A DNA stretch of 64,000 bases. Origin: Halalkalicoccus sp. NIPERK01. GTDB lineage: Archaea > Halobacteriota > Halobacteria > Halobacteriales > Halalkalicoccaceae. The notes under the pieces are model-generated. The model saw only the letters and a list, made by a program, of their open reading frames with translations. It was not told where the DNA came from and searched no databases. The stretch spans positions 92,631-156,630 of the forward strand of contig NZ_JASVVV010000008.1 in NCBI RefSeq assembly GCF_030287405.1. Reading direction: 5' to 3'. Shown piece by piece: positions 45,228 to 54,184 of this stretch (its first letter is position 1; every line of letters begins with the position of its first letter). A program made the position numbers and the translations under genes.

Positions 45228-46027
45228 TGAAGTACAGCGGCTGGCCCACCCCCGGCGAACTCGTCGTCGGCAAGGTCGAGGAGATCGAGGAGTTCGGCGT
45301 CTTCGTCGACCTCCAGGAGTACGAGGGTAAACAAGGATTGATCCACATCAGCGAGGTCGCCTCGGGCTGGATCAAGAACGTCCGCGACCACGTCCGCGAG
45401 GGTCAGACCGTCGTCTGTAAGGTCCTCGAGGTCGACAAGGGCTCCCAGCAGATCGACCTCTCGCTGAAGGACGTCAACGAACACCAGCGAAAGGAGACGA
45501 TCCAGCGCTGGAAGAACGACCAGAAGGCCGACAAGTGGATGACGATCGCGTTCGGCGAGGACGTCGACGACGCGACCTACACCGCGGTCGCGAACGAACT
45601 CATCGAGGTCCACGGCGGGCTCTACGAGGGGTTCGAACAGGCCGCGATCCACGGCCCCGAGGCGCTCTCCGAGACCGACCTCGACGAGGAACGGGTCGAT
45701 GCGATCGTCGAGACCGCCCGGGAGAACGTCTCCGTACCGTACGTGACGGTCACGGGCTACGTCGATCTCGTCTGCTCCTCGGAGGCGGGCGTCGACGCCG
45801 TCAAGGAGGCGCTACAGGCCGCCGAGGGCAACGGAGAGGTGAGCGAGGAGATCGACCTCGAAGTCACCTACGTCGGCTCGCCGGAGTACCGAATCCGGGT
45901 GCAGGCGCCGAACTACAAGACCGCCGAGTCCGAACTCGAACGGAGCGCCGAGCGCGCGAGCGCGGCCATCGCCGAGTTCGGCGGCAGCGGGAGCTTCCAC
46001 CGCGAGCGACGGACCGACGACGAGTAG
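45227..46027 (+). CDS. eif2a: translation initiation factor aIF2 subunit alpha
   Basis: The 266-residue alpha subunit of the archaeal initiation factor 2 heterotrimer, which brings Met-tRNAi to the small subunit. The N-terminal S1/OB domain is [21 protein letters not shown] through [14 protein letters not shown] helical domain and the C-terminal alpha/beta domain that binds the gamma subunit follow. The eukaryotic Ser51 regulatory site region is [13 protein letters not shown]; it has serines, but archaeal regulation there is uncertain. It is downstream of eS27 and 2 bp before nop10. Confidence 0.96.
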   Translation: MKYSGWPTPGELVVGKVEEIEEFGVFVDLQEYEGKQGLIHISEVASGWIKNVRDHVREGQTVVCKVLEVDKGSQQIDLSLKDVNEHQRKETIQRWKNDQKADKWMTIAFGEDVDDATYTAVANELIEVHGGLYEGFEQAAIHGPEALSETDLDEERVDAIVETARENVSVPYVTVTGYVDLVCSSEAGVDAVKEALQAAEGNGEVSEEIDLEVTYVGSPEYRIRVQAPNYKTAESELERSAERASAAIAEFGGSGSFHRERRTDDE

Positions 46028-46029
46028 CG

Positions 46030-46212
46030 ATGAAATCGGACATCCGGGTGTGTAGCGAGTGGCGCGACCGCCACGACCGCCCGGTGTACACCCTTTCTTC
46101 GAACTGTCCCGAGTGTGGCGCCGACGCCGTAAACAGCGCGCCCGCGCCGTTCGATCCCGAGGACCCCTATGGTGAGTACCGACGCGCTCTTAAGCGGCGG
46201 AGCCGCGAATGA
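46030..46212 (+). CDS. nop10: H/ACA ribonucleoprotein subunit Nop10
   Basis: A 60-residue protein of the box H/ACA RNP, which guides pseudouridylation of rRNA. Family features are a zinc-like pair CPEC (28-31) and the closing PFDPEDPYGEYRRALKRR segment. The first half of the family's zinc ribbon has only C8 here, as in many archaeal forms. It follows aif2 alpha by 2 bp and precedes the PAC2 gene by 4 bp, an arrangement widely conserved in archaea. Confidence 0.95.
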   Translation: MKSDIRVCSEWRDRHDRPVYTLSSNCPECGADAVNSAPAPFDPEDPYGEYRRALKRRSRE

Positions 46213-46216
46213 GTGT

Positions 46217-46969
46217 ATGAACGACGTAGAGGTCGAGGTACTCGCGGAGCCCGAACTCGCGGAGCCGGTCCTGGTCGAGGGGCTGCCGGGCGTGGGTCAC
46301 GTCGGGACGCTCGTCGCAGAACACCTGATCGAGGAGGGCGAGGGCGAACTCGTCGGGCGGATCTACTCCGAACACCTCCCGCCGCAGGTCTCCGTCTCCG
46401 AGTCCGGCCTCGCCGAACTCGTCTGCGTCGAGTGTCACCACGTGGTCCTCGGGGATCGGGACCTGCTCGTCGTGACCGGCGACCAGCAGGCCGCGAGCGG
46501 CGTCGGCCACTACCGGATCGCCGAGGCCGTCCTCGACGTCGCGACCGATTTCGGGGTCGAAACCGTCCTCGCGCTGGGGGGCGTCCCGACCGGGGAACTC
46601 GTCGAGGACCACGCGGTCCTCGGGGCGGCGGCGAACGAGTCGCTGATCGAGACGCTCGAATCCTCGGGCGTCGAGTTCCGCGAGAACGAACCCGAGGGCG
46701 GGATCGTCGGGATCAGTGGCCTGCTCGTGGGGCTGGGCCGGCGCCGCGACCTCGACGCGGCCTGCCTGATGGGCGAGACCAGCGGCTACCTCGTCGACCC
46801 CAAGAGCGCACAGGCGCTGTTGGCCGTCCTCCAGGACCTCCTCGACTTCGAGGTCGACCTCACCGAACTCGAGGAGCGCGCCGACGAGATGGAGGAAGTC
46901 GTCGAACGGATGGAGGAGATCGAAAACCAGAACGTCCCCACCGAGGACGACCTGCGCTACATCGGGTGA
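46217..46969 (+). CDS. proteasome assembly chaperone (PAC2) family protein
   Basis: A 250-residue protein with the PAC2-like alpha/beta fold. Typical segments are VLVEGLPGVGHVGTLVAEHLIE, a LALGGVPTG turn and the closing acidic coiled helix (LTELEERADEMEEVVERMEEIE). Archaeal members assist assembly of the 20S proteasome or are of unproved function. The ATG at 46217 is preferred to the upstream one inside nop10. It is the last gene of the translation operon, which couples proteostasis to translation genes. Confidence 0.88.
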   Translation: MNDVEVEVLAEPELAEPVLVEGLPGVGHVGTLVAEHLIEEGEGELVGRIYSEHLPPQVSVSESGLAELVCVECHHVVLGDRDLLVVTGDQQAASGVGHYRIAEAVLDVATDFGVETVLALGGVPTGELVEDHAVLGAAANESLIETLESSGVEFRENEPEGGIVGISGLLVGLGRRRDLDAACLMGETSGYLVDPKSAQALLAVLQDLLDFEVDLTELEERADEMEEVVERMEEIENQNVPTEDDLRYIG

Positions 46970-47026
46970 CCGGTCGGGGCCTATCACCGGGTATCACGAA
47001 TCTTCTTTGCCTCTCCATCCCTACCG

Positions 47027-47656
47027 GTGAGCGTGCAGTCCGACCTCGTGTGGTTCCTCCCGCGGTGGCTGGTCGTCGGGGTCCTCGTCGGCCTCGCGGT
47101 CGGCCTCGTGATCGCCGGGGTGTTCGCCGTCGGCTCCCGTCTGTTCCCCGACGAGCGGCGCGAACCGATCGCGAGCGGGGAGAACAGGAAGCGCACGGAG
47201 ATACGGCGCTACCTCCGGGCCATCGACGAGGGATTCGTCGAGAACCACGAAATCGCGGGCGAGGTCGTCGAGTTCTACCTCCCCGAGCGCGACGTGGCGA
47301 TCACGTTCGACGCGCGGGCCTTCTTCCGTATCGAGGCGACCGACACCCACGGGGTGCTCGTCGAACACGAGATGCCGGGGATCCACCTCGGCCGGCGACT
47401 CCCCTTCGAGACGCCGGCGTTGGCCGCCGGGAGGGGGACCGACGAGGCCGCGATGGCCGCCTTCGCCACCCTCGGCCTGCCGACCGACGCGAGCGAGGCC
47501 GAGGTCAGGGCCGCCTACCGGGAGAAGATAAAACGCGTCCACCCCGACCAGGGCGGGAGCCGCGAGTCGTTCGAGCGGGTCCGGGAGGCCTACGCCACCG
47601 CCCGCGCGCACGCGGCCGAGACCGACGCCGACACCGCCCCGGCGACCGCCGCGTAG
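47027..47656 (+). CDS. membrane-anchored J-domain protein
   Basis: A 209-residue protein with one N-terminal transmembrane helix (about 14-38). A middle domain of about 100 residues of unknown type follows (EGFVENHEIAGEVVEFYLPERD). A C-terminal J domain carries HPD at 172-174 (KRVHPDQGG). J domains stimulate the ATPase of DnaK; placing one at the membrane's inner face would recruit the chaperone to nascent or damaged membrane proteins. The start is a GTG, with a second GTG two codons later as an alternative. A haloarchaeal J protein without the Gly/Phe region is an atypical type III form. Confidence 0.85.
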   Translation: MSVQSDLVWFLPRWLVVGVLVGLAVGLVIAGVFAVGSRLFPDERREPIASGENRKRTEIRRYLRAIDEGFVENHEIAGEVVEFYLPERDVAITFDARAFFRIEATDTHGVLVEHEMPGIHLGRRLPFETPALAAGRGTDEAAMAAFATLGLPTDASEAEVRAAYREKIKRVHPDQGGSRESFERVREAYATARAHAAETDADTAPATAA

Positions 47657-47709
47657 TCCCCACCGCCGGGAGTCGATAGGCTCATGGGCGGGGCGACGAA
47701 CCCACGGAC

Positions 47710-48387
47710 GTGTTCGAGGAGTGCGTCCTCCGGGATCGGGCCGTCTACCTCCCCGGCGAGCGGGCACTCGTGCTCGCGGACGTCCACCTCGGCAGGGACC
47801 GGGCCTCGAACGTCGAGTTCCCGCTCGGCGAGCGCGAGGACCTGCTCTCGCGTCTCGACGCGCTCCTCTCGGGGTTCGAGCCCCGCGAAGTCGTCGTCGC
47901 GGGCGACCTGCTCCACAGTTTCGATCGCCTCCCCCACGGGGTCGAACGGAGCCTCCGGGCGTTCGAACGGCGGATCGAGGACGCGGGCGCGCGACTCGTC
48001 GTGACCCGCGGGAACCACGACACGATGCTCGACTCGGTGCTAGAAGGAACGGTCGCGGATCACCGCGTGGGCGAGACGACCGTCTGTCACGGCCACGAGC
48101 GGCCCGACCCCGCCGCGGGGTACGTCCTCGGCCACGTCCACCCGGCGATCACCATCGAGGGACGAAAGCGCCCCTGTTACCTCCGGGGACCGGCCACCGG
48201 CGGCACCGAGGCGCTCGTGTTGCCGGCCTTTACGCGACTGGCCGGCGGCGTCGACGTCTCCAGAGCGAGGGCGCTTCGCTCGCCGCTGCTCGGCGCTCCC
48301 GGGACGTATCGGCCGATCGTCCGCGACGAGGACGGCGACGAGACCCTCGAGTTCCCGCCGCTGGGGAGGTTCCGGGCGCACCTCTGA
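47710..48387 (+). CDS. metallophosphoesterase (calcineurin-like)
   Basis: A 225-residue phosphoesterase. The five metal-binding blocks are ADVHLG (D24, H26), GDLLH (D66), GNHD (N102, H103), CHGHE and GHVHP. The size matches the archaeal group commonly found next to the Lhr helicase and annotated as a putative DNA-repair-linked phosphoesterase. No helicase gene is present here, so the substrate is unknown. The GTG at 47710 is chosen because it begins just before the first beta strand. It is followed by a hairpin-dense spacer. Confidence 0.87.
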   Translation: MFEECVLRDRAVYLPGERALVLADVHLGRDRASNVEFPLGEREDLLSRLDALLSGFEPREVVVAGDLLHSFDRLPHGVERSLRAFERRIEDAGARLVVTRGNHDTMLDSVLEGTVADHRVGETTVCHGHERPDPAAGYVLGHVHPAITIEGRKRPCYLRGPATGGTEALVLPAFTRLAGGVDVSRARALRSPLLGAPGTYRPIVRDEDGDETLEFPPLGRFRAHL

Positions 48388-48410
48388 ACGCGAAATCCCT
48401 CGCTCGGTCC

Positions 48411-48601
48411 CGAGAAACGCGACACGGTTCTCGTGTGCCATCGAAATCGCTCTGCGATTTTGTGACGGCCCTCGCAGGCCTGGCTCAGGACACCGGCCTC
48501 CCCCCCGCCCCGCGAACGCGACCGGCCAGTCGCGTTCACGCCGCTTCCGGGACGCGAAGCGTCCCGTTCGCCAGCGGGATCGCTTTGCGATCTCGCGCTG
48601 G
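48411..48601. repeat. hairpin cluster in the convergent spacer after the phosphoesterase
   Basis: The 240-bp gap 48388-48627 contains at least five stems. CGAGAA/TTCTCG is at 48411-48433, with ACACG/CGTGT overlapping it. AAATCGC-TCT-GCGATTT is at 48444-48460. GAACGCGAC/GTCGCGTTC is at 48514-48537. A 7-bp stem GGGACGC around GAA is at 48549-48565. GATCGC-TTT-GCGATC with an outer CCAGCG/CGCTGG is at 48571-48601. No gene is seen. The location between convergent genes allows a bidirectional terminator function. Confidence 0.8.
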
Positions 48602-48627
48602 CCACCGCGCCGTGGATCGATCCCCTG

Positions 48628-49872
48628 CTATTCGAGATCGGCGAGGACGGCCCCCGCGGCGACCCGTCCGCTCTCCATCGCGCCCTGGATCGAGGACCAC
48701 CGGGTGTACTCGCCCGCGAGGTAGACCGCTCCCTCGGGGTCGCGGACGTCGGGCAGGTCGGTGTAGAAGCCCGGCGGCTGGGCGAACTGCGCGAAGGGGA
48801 TCCGGTCGGTGTGCAGGAGCGACAGCGAGTCGACCGACCGCTCGGGGTACCACGAGTCGAGCGCATCCCGGGTGCGTTCGGCGAGGTCGGCGTCCGACCC
48901 GTCGGGATTCCCGAGGAACGTCGCGCTCAGGAGCGTCTCGCCCGCGGGCGCGTACTCCGGGGCGACCGCGGCCTGGGGGACGACGTGGTTCGGCGCGTCC
49001 CCGTCGAGGTTGAGCACGAGGCGCTTCCCGCAGTCGAGGTCGCCCGAGAGCGTGTACCACTGGGTGACACAGCCGCGCGCCTCGGTCGGGATCGACCCGA
49101 CGCCCGTCAACTCGCGGGCGCGCTTCGGGTCGGTCGCGACGACCACCGCGTCCGCCCCGAGCGACTCGCCGCCCAGCGAGACGGTCGTATCCCCGACGGC
49201 CTCGACCTCGCGTCCGGTCTCGACGGTCGCGCCCGCCTCGCGCGCCGACCGCGCCAGTTGTTCGGGGATCGCGCCCATCCCCGCCGCCGGAACGGCGATC
49301 CGGCCGCGCGAGAGCATCGCGAAGGTGTAGGCGAAGGTGGCGGCCGAACTCGACAGCGTGCGATCCAGCGTGATCCCGCCGTAGAAGGGCGCGGCGAAGC
49401 GCTCGACGAACTCTTCCGAGAACCCGCGTTCGAGCAGCGCCGCGCGGACGGTCTGGTCGCCCCCCGAGAACAGGTCCTCGGGATCGACCGAGGAGAGCCG
49501 CCGGCGCAGCGCGAGTGTCCGGAGTTTGTCGCCCAGCGTGACCTCCGCGTTGAACGCCGACTCGACGAGCGAACCGGGGTCCCGAATCGGGTCCGAGAGC
49601 ACCGAGCGCTGGCCGGAACGGGCGAGGCAGGCCCCGGGCGTGAAATAGCGGAGGTCGAGCGCGTCGTAGTCGAGTTCGCGCCTCGCGGCGGGGTACGCCG
49701 TGAAGAGCACCTGAAATCCCCGGTCGAACGTGTAGCCGTTCTCCCGGACGGACCGGACCCGGCCGCCGACCTCGGTGTCGTGCTCGAACAGCGTTACCTC
49801 CGCCCCTTCGCGTGCGAGCCGGCGGGCACAGACCAGTCCCGCGAGCCCGCCGCCGACGACCACGACGTCCAT
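48628..49872 (-). CDS. FAD-dependent amine-oxidase-like oxidoreductase
   Basis: A 414-residue flavoprotein of the amine oxidase / protoporphyrinogen oxidase / phytoene desaturase superfamily. The FAD motif VVVVGGGLAGL is at the N terminus, with GGRVRS following in the second conserved block. The C terminus has VYLAGEYTRWSSIQGAMESG, the FAD-contacting GE/D motif with the ensuing helix. The opening GYTFDRGFQVLFTAYP resembles carotenoid-related members. The substrate is unknown. It is convergent with the phosphoesterase and divergent from thrC. Confidence 0.87.
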   Translation of the reverse strand: MDVVVVGGGLAGLVCARRLAREGAEVTLFEHDTEVGGRVRSVRENGYTFDRGFQVLFTAYPAARRELDYDALDLRYFTPGACLARSGQRSVLSDPIRDPGSLVESAFNAEVTLGDKLRTLALRRRLSSVDPEDLFSGGDQTVRAALLERGFSEEFVERFAAPFYGGITLDRTLSSSAATFAYTFAMLSRGRIAVPAAGMGAIPEQLARSAREAGATVETGREVEAVGDTTVSLGGESLGADAVVVATDPKRARELTGVGSIPTEARGCVTQWYTLSGDLDCGKRLVLNLDGDAPNHVVPQAAVAPEYAPAGETLLSATFLGNPDGSDADLAERTRDALDSWYPERSVDSLSLLHTDRIPFAQFAQPPGFYTDLPDVRDPEGAVYLAGEYTRWSSIQGAMESGRVAAGAVLADLE

Positions 49873-50003
49873 GTCCCCGGGTTCGGCGGCCGCTTACTAA
49901 GTCCCTGTCACCCGCCCCGAACCGGGGTCGACGAGGGGACGCACGACGCGAGCCCCCACGGGCGGGGGGACAAACCTTAATCCCCGGCCCACGAGCGCCC
50001 CGT

Positions 50004-51188
50004 ATGGAGACGACCGCGGCGTTCGTCGGGCTTTCGTGTATCGACTGCGGCGAGCGCTTCGACGCCGACACCCAGCGCTGTCCGGAGTGTGGCGGGATCC
50101 TCGATCCGGCCTACGACTACGAGGCGATCGATCTCACCCGCGAGGAGCTCGACCGACGGCCCTTCGAGACGATGTGGCGATACGAGGAACTGCTTCCCTT
50201 CCCCCGCGAGTCGGCGATCACGATGGACGAGGGCGCGACGCCGCTGGTCGAGTGCGAGAAACTCGCCGACGAACTGGGCGTCGGGCGCGTCCTGGTGAAG
50301 GACGAGGGGCGCAACCCCACCGGGAGTTTCAAGGACCGCGGCCAGACGGTGGCGATGACCGCCGCCGCTCAATCGGAAGCGAGCGACGTCGCGCTCGCCT
50401 CGGCGGGCAACGCCGGACAGGCCGCCGCCGCCTACGCGGGCCGGGCCGACATCGACTCGCACGTCTTCCTCCCCTCGCGGGCGGGCTTCACCAACAAGGC
50501 GATGGTGAACGTCCATGGAGGTGATATGACCGTCGTCGGCGGGCGGATCACCGACGCGGGCGCGGCCTACGCCGACGCGATGGCCGAGGAGGAGTGGTAC
50601 TCGGTCGGAACGTTCGTTACACCCTACCGCCACGAGGGCAAGAAGACGATGACCTACGAGGTCGTCGAGCAGTTGGGGTGGGAGGCGCCCGACGCGGTCG
50701 TCTACCCCACGGGCGGTGGCGTCGGCCTCGTCGGGATGCACAAGGCCGCAAAGGAGCTCCGCGAGTTGGGGTTGATCGAGGAACTGCCGGCGATGTACGC
50801 CGCCCAGTCGACGGGCTGTGCGCCGATCGTCGAGGCGTTCGAGGAGGACAGGGACCGACACGACCCCGTCGAGCACCCGGACACGATCTGTGGCGGGATC
50901 GAGATCCCCGACCCCGGCGCGAGCCCGTGGATCCTCGAGTGTCTGCGCGAATCGGGCGGCGGGGCGGTCGCGACGAGCGACGAGGAGATCCTCGAGAGCG
51001 CCATCGCGGTCGCGAAGGGCGGGGGGTTGGAGATGGGCGCGACCTGTGCGGCCGCGGCCAGCGGCGCGTGGGAACTCGCCGAGCGCGGCGAGTTCGACTC
51101 GGATTCGACGGTCGTCCTGCTCAACACCGCGAGCGCGAACAAGGACAGCGACGTGCTCCGAAGCCACCTGATGGGCAAGGGGATCTGA
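50004..51188 (+). CDS. thrC: threonine synthase
   Basis: PLP enzyme making threonine from O-phosphohomoserine, the last step of the pathway. It is 394 residues. An N-terminal rubredoxin-like knuckle has C12, C15, C26 and C29. PLP binds K110 in GSFKDRG, the substrate loop is SAGNAGQAAAAYAG, and the phosphate-binding glycines are TGGGVG. This is the usual archaeal long-N-terminus form. ACCTTAATC about 28 nt before the ATG is a plausible TATA box. A LysE-family exporter begins at the very next base after its stop. Confidence 0.93.
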   Translation: METTAAFVGLSCIDCGERFDADTQRCPECGGILDPAYDYEAIDLTREELDRRPFETMWRYEELLPFPRESAITMDEGATPLVECEKLADELGVGRVLVKDEGRNPTGSFKDRGQTVAMTAAAQSEASDVALASAGNAGQAAAAYAGRADIDSHVFLPSRAGFTNKAMVNVHGGDMTVVGGRITDAGAAYADAMAEEEWYSVGTFVTPYRHEGKKTMTYEVVEQLGWEAPDAVVYPTGGGVGLVGMHKAAKELRELGLIEELPAMYAAQSTGCAPIVEAFEEDRDRHDPVEHPDTICGGIEIPDPGASPWILECLRESGGGAVATSDEEILESAIAVAKGGGLEMGATCAAAASGAWELAERGEFDSDSTVVLLNTASANKDSDVLRSHLMGKGI

Positions 51189-51827
51189 GTGCTCGGAGCG
51201 GCGGTCGCCGGCCTCCTCCTCGGCCTGTCGCTCGCGGCCCCGCCGGGCCCGATGAACGCCGTCATCGCCGAGGAGAGCGTCGCCCGCGGGTTCCGTTCCG
51301 GCGTGAGCGCCGGACTGGGGGCGATGAGCGCCGACGCCTGCTTTCTCGGTCTCGCGTGGGTCGGCGCGGCGACGGTCCTCCGGGACGCCCCGCGCCTGCA
51401 GGGTGCGATCCTCGGGATCGGCGGGCTGTTGTTGCTCGCGTTCGCGTTCGACGCCGTCCGCGACGTCCGGGGCTTCACCGACGGGAGCGATTCGACCGAC
51501 GGACGCGGGTTCACGAAGGCGTTCGTCCTCGCGCTGACCAACCCCTTCCAGTTGCTCTGGTGGCTCACCGTCGGCGTCGCCCTGCTCGATCCGGGCCGCG
51601 TGACGGTCGAGTTCGGGCCCCTCGCGACGACGATCGCGACCGGAACGCCGGTGATCGTCCTCGGCTTCTTCGCCGGGATCGGCCTGTGGATCACGGCGTT
51701 TCCGCTCGCCCTGATCGGGATCGGCCGGCGGATCGACGGGTTCGCGCCGCTGGTCGCGGCCGCGAGCGCCCTCGTCCTCGCGGGCTTCGGGCTGACGTTC
51801 CTCTACCGGGCGGCCGGGCTACTCTGA
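51189..51827 (+). CDS. LysE/RhtB family amino-acid exporter
   Basis: A 212-residue membrane protein with six helices, of the LysE/RhtB superfamily that expels amino acids such as lysine, threonine or homoserine. The first helix ends in the family motif AAPPGPMNAVI (16-26), and the middle shows the FTKAFVLALTNPFQLLWW segment. The GTG start directly follows the thrC stop (TGA-GTG), so co-translation with threonine synthase is likely. That makes threonine or a precursor a reasonable but unproved substrate. It overlaps the convergent HD gene by 9 bp. Confidence 0.85.
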   Translation: MLGAAVAGLLLGLSLAAPPGPMNAVIAEESVARGFRSGVSAGLGAMSADACFLGLAWVGAATVLRDAPRLQGAILGIGGLLLLAFAFDAVRDVRGFTDGSDSTDGRGFTKAFVLALTNPFQLLWWLTVGVALLDPGRVTVEFGPLATTIATGTPVIVLGFFAGIGLWITAFPLALIGIGRRIDGFAPLVAAASALVLAGFGLTFLYRAAGLL

Positions 51828-52517
51828 CTCCGCGATCTCGGGATCGGGTTCCATCTCGGGGACCTCCAGTTCGAGCCACTCGCGGAACCAGCGCACGCGT
51901 TTGAGCCGTTCGTGGGCGATGCTCCGGCCGGTGTCGCTCTCGATGCGCTTGCAGGCCTCCTTTCCACGCTCGTAGACCCGGTCGACCATCGTCGCCGCGT
52001 CCATGTGGGTGCGCGCCTCGTAGCCCATCCGCAGCAGCATCAACACCGTTCCGTTCGCGCCGACCTTATCGAGCAGGTCGGCCTCGATCAGACACTGGCC
52101 CTCGAGCGAGAGTTCGTCGACCTCGCCCGAGTGAGTGTGGGCCGTGATCGCCCGGCAGACCCGGTCGACGAAGGAGGTCGGAAACGACCCACGGGAGGCG
52201 AGGTACTCGCGGGCGACGCGCGCGCCCTCCTCGGCGTGGACCTCCTGGTCGGCGTCGAGTTTGGCGACGTCGTGAAAGAGCGCGGCCACCCGCACGACGT
52301 CGACGTCGGCACCCTCCTTTCTGGCGATCTCCTCGGCGATCTGGAGGACGTTCAGGGTGTGGTTGAACCGGTACTCGGCGGAGTGCCACGGGTACCAGCG
52401 CATGCGGCCGCCCTCGTCCTCGTTTTTGACGCTCGCGTCGAGATACTCGTAGACGAAACGCTTCATCGACTCGAACTCGGTTCCGGAGACGGGCGTCTCC
52501 TTTATTTCAACGCCCAT
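51819..52517 (-). CDS. HD domain phosphohydrolase
   Basis: A 232-residue HD-family protein. Metal residues are H53 (NHTLNV), H82 and D83 (ALFHDVAKLD) and a later D in EADLLDKVG. The length and the HAEEGARVAREYL / AITAHTHSG pattern match the uncharacterised YfbR/YpgQ-like hydrolases, which cleave nucleotides or their phosphates. The specific substrate is unknown. The ATG lies divergently opposite alaX, with about 150 bp of AT-containing DNA between. Confidence 0.87.
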   Translation of the reverse strand: MGVEIKETPVSGTEFESMKRFVYEYLDASVKNEDEGGRMRWYPWHSAEYRFNHTLNVLQIAEEIARKEGADVDVVRVAALFHDVAKLDADQEVHAEEGARVAREYLASRGSFPTSFVDRVCRAITAHTHSGEVDELSLEGQCLIEADLLDKVGANGTVLMLLRMGYEARTHMDAATMVDRVYERGKEACKRIESDTGRSIAHERLKRVRWFREWLELEVPEMEPDPEIAESE

Positions 52518-52668
52518 AGAACCGCCTCCAACGGGTCCGGCTATCGTTCATTGTTACCTACAAAAAGGCGTGTTTTACTCTTTAGCGTTACGACGGAGAC
52601 GGGAGCGCTCGGGAGGCCACGCGAACGACGACGGGAGCGTTTATTCCGACCGGGCGAGTAACGACGAC

Positions 52669-53400
52669 GTGACCGAACGGCGATACCTCGACGACTCGAC
52701 GGTACGGGAGTTCGAAGCGCGCGTCGAGCGCGTCATCGACGACGGCGACACGGCGCGGGTCGTCCTCGACGCCACCCACTTCTACCCCGAGGGCGGCGGC
52801 CAACCCGCCGACCGCGGAACGCTTTCCGGGACCGCGAGGTGGCCCGTCCTCGACGTCCAGAAGACCGACGAGGTCTACCACACCGTCGAGGGCGACGGCC
52901 CGGCGGTCGGCGAGCGCGTGATCGGGGAGGTCGACTGGGACCGCCGACAGTCCCACATGCGCTATCACACCGCCCAGCACCTGCTCTCGGCGCTCCTCCT
53001 CGAGGAGTACGACGCGCCCACGACCGGCAACCAGCTCTACGCCGATCACGCCCGCCTCGACTGTGCGTACGAGCGGTTCACCGACGAGGACCTCGCGGAC
53101 ATCGAGACCCGGATGAACGAACTGGTCGAGGAGGCCCGCACCGTGCGGTGGTACACGCTCGACCGCGGGCAAGCGGAGGCGGAACTCGACCCCGAACGCA
53201 CCCGCCTCGACCTCCTGCCCGACAGCATCACTGAGGTGCGGATCGTCGAGATCGGCGACCCACGAACGGTCTTCGACCGGGTGGCGTGCGCGGGCACGCA
53301 CGTCTCGAACACCGGGGAGATCGGCCACGTCGAGGTCACGGGCCGCGAGACGCGGGGCCCGGACGAGGAGCGAGTCGGGTTCGTGCTCGGAGACGAATAG
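52669..53400 (+). CDS. alaX: alanyl-tRNA editing protein AlaX
   Basis: A trans-editing factor that hydrolyses mischarged Ser- or Gly-tRNA(Ala). The 243 residues contain an N-terminal OB-like region with FYPEGGGQPAD (38-48) and the zinc-binding editing core HTAQH (H100, H104) and CAGTH (C207, H211). This is the AlaX-M type size, without the synthetase or C-Ala domain. The start is a GTG; TTTATT about 28 nt before it supports this. The open frame further upstream is lower-quality sequence. Confidence 0.92.
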   Translation: MTERRYLDDSTVREFEARVERVIDDGDTARVVLDATHFYPEGGGQPADRGTLSGTARWPVLDVQKTDEVYHTVEGDGPAVGERVIGEVDWDRRQSHMRYHTAQHLLSALLLEEYDAPTTGNQLYADHARLDCAYERFTDEDLADIETRMNELVEEARTVRWYTLDRGQAEAELDPERTRLDLLPDSITEVRIVEIGDPRTVFDRVACAGTHVSNTGEIGHVEVTGRETRGPDEERVGFVLGDE

Positions 53401-53431
53401 GTTATCTCGCTGGCCCGCCGACCTTGCGCTC

Positions 53432-54184
53432 GTGCGCGTAGAGAACTGCTTCATCGCCGCCGACGGCGTGGGCGAGCGAACCGAGCGAAAACTCTGGGAG
53501 GCGGGACTCACCGACTGGGACGCGTTCTCCGCGGCGCGGTCGGTTCCCGTCGGGGACGCCCGAAGCGCCGCCATCGAGTCGTTCATCCGGGACGCGAGGG
53601 CCGAACTCGACCGACGGAACGCCGCCTTCTTCGCCGAGCGCCTTCCCTCGGCGAGCCACTGGCGCTTCTACGAGAACTTCCGGCCCGAGGCGTGTTTCTT
53701 CGACATCGAGACGACCGGCCTCAGCAAGGATCGCGACCGGGTAACGACCGTGAGTTTCCATCGGGGAGGCGAGACGGAGACGCTGATCGCCGGCGACGGC
53801 CTCTCCCGCGAGGCGCTGGCTCGCGAACTGGGGGCGGCCGACCTGCTCGTCTCCTTCAACGGCGCGCGCTTCGACGTGCCCTTCCTCGAGAGTGCCTTCG
53901 ACCTCTCGATCGAGACGCCCCACCTGGATCTCATGTACCCCTGTCGGAAGGCGGAGCTGACGGGCGGGCTGAAGGCGATCGAGCGCGAACTGGGGATCGA
54001 CCGCGAGGAAAGCGGCGTCGACGGCCGGGAGGCGGTCAGGCTGTGGCACGCCTACGAACGCGGCGACGAGGCGGCCCTCGACAAACTGGTCAGGTACAAC
54101 CGCGACGACGCCCGCAACCTCGCGACCCTGGCCGACCGGGTGTCGTCGCGCCTCGACGGCGAGGTCTTCGGGGCGTTTCGCTAG
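53432..54184 (+). CDS. RNase H-like 3'-5' exonuclease domain protein
   Basis: A 250-residue nuclease of the DnaQ/RNase H-like superfamily, similar to the YprB group. The catalytic acids are D91/E93 in FFDIETTGL (Exo I), D148 in FNGARFDVPF (Exo II) and D226 in YNRDDARNL (Exo III). An N-terminal helix-hairpin-helix-like segment (about 8-35) may bind nucleic acid. The start is a GTG at 53432, 31 bp after alaX. The stop overlaps the next, convergent gene by 4 bp. The natural substrate is unknown. Confidence 0.87.
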   Translation: MRVENCFIAADGVGERTERKLWEAGLTDWDAFSAARSVPVGDARSAAIESFIRDARAELDRRNAAFFAERLPSASHWRFYENFRPEACFFDIETTGLSKDRDRVTTVSFHRGGETETLIAGDGLSREALARELGAADLLVSFNGARFDVPFLESAFDLSIETPHLDLMYPCRKAELTGGLKAIERELGIDREESGVDGREAVRLWHAYERGDEAALDKLVRYNRDDARNLATLADRVSSRLDGEVFGAFR

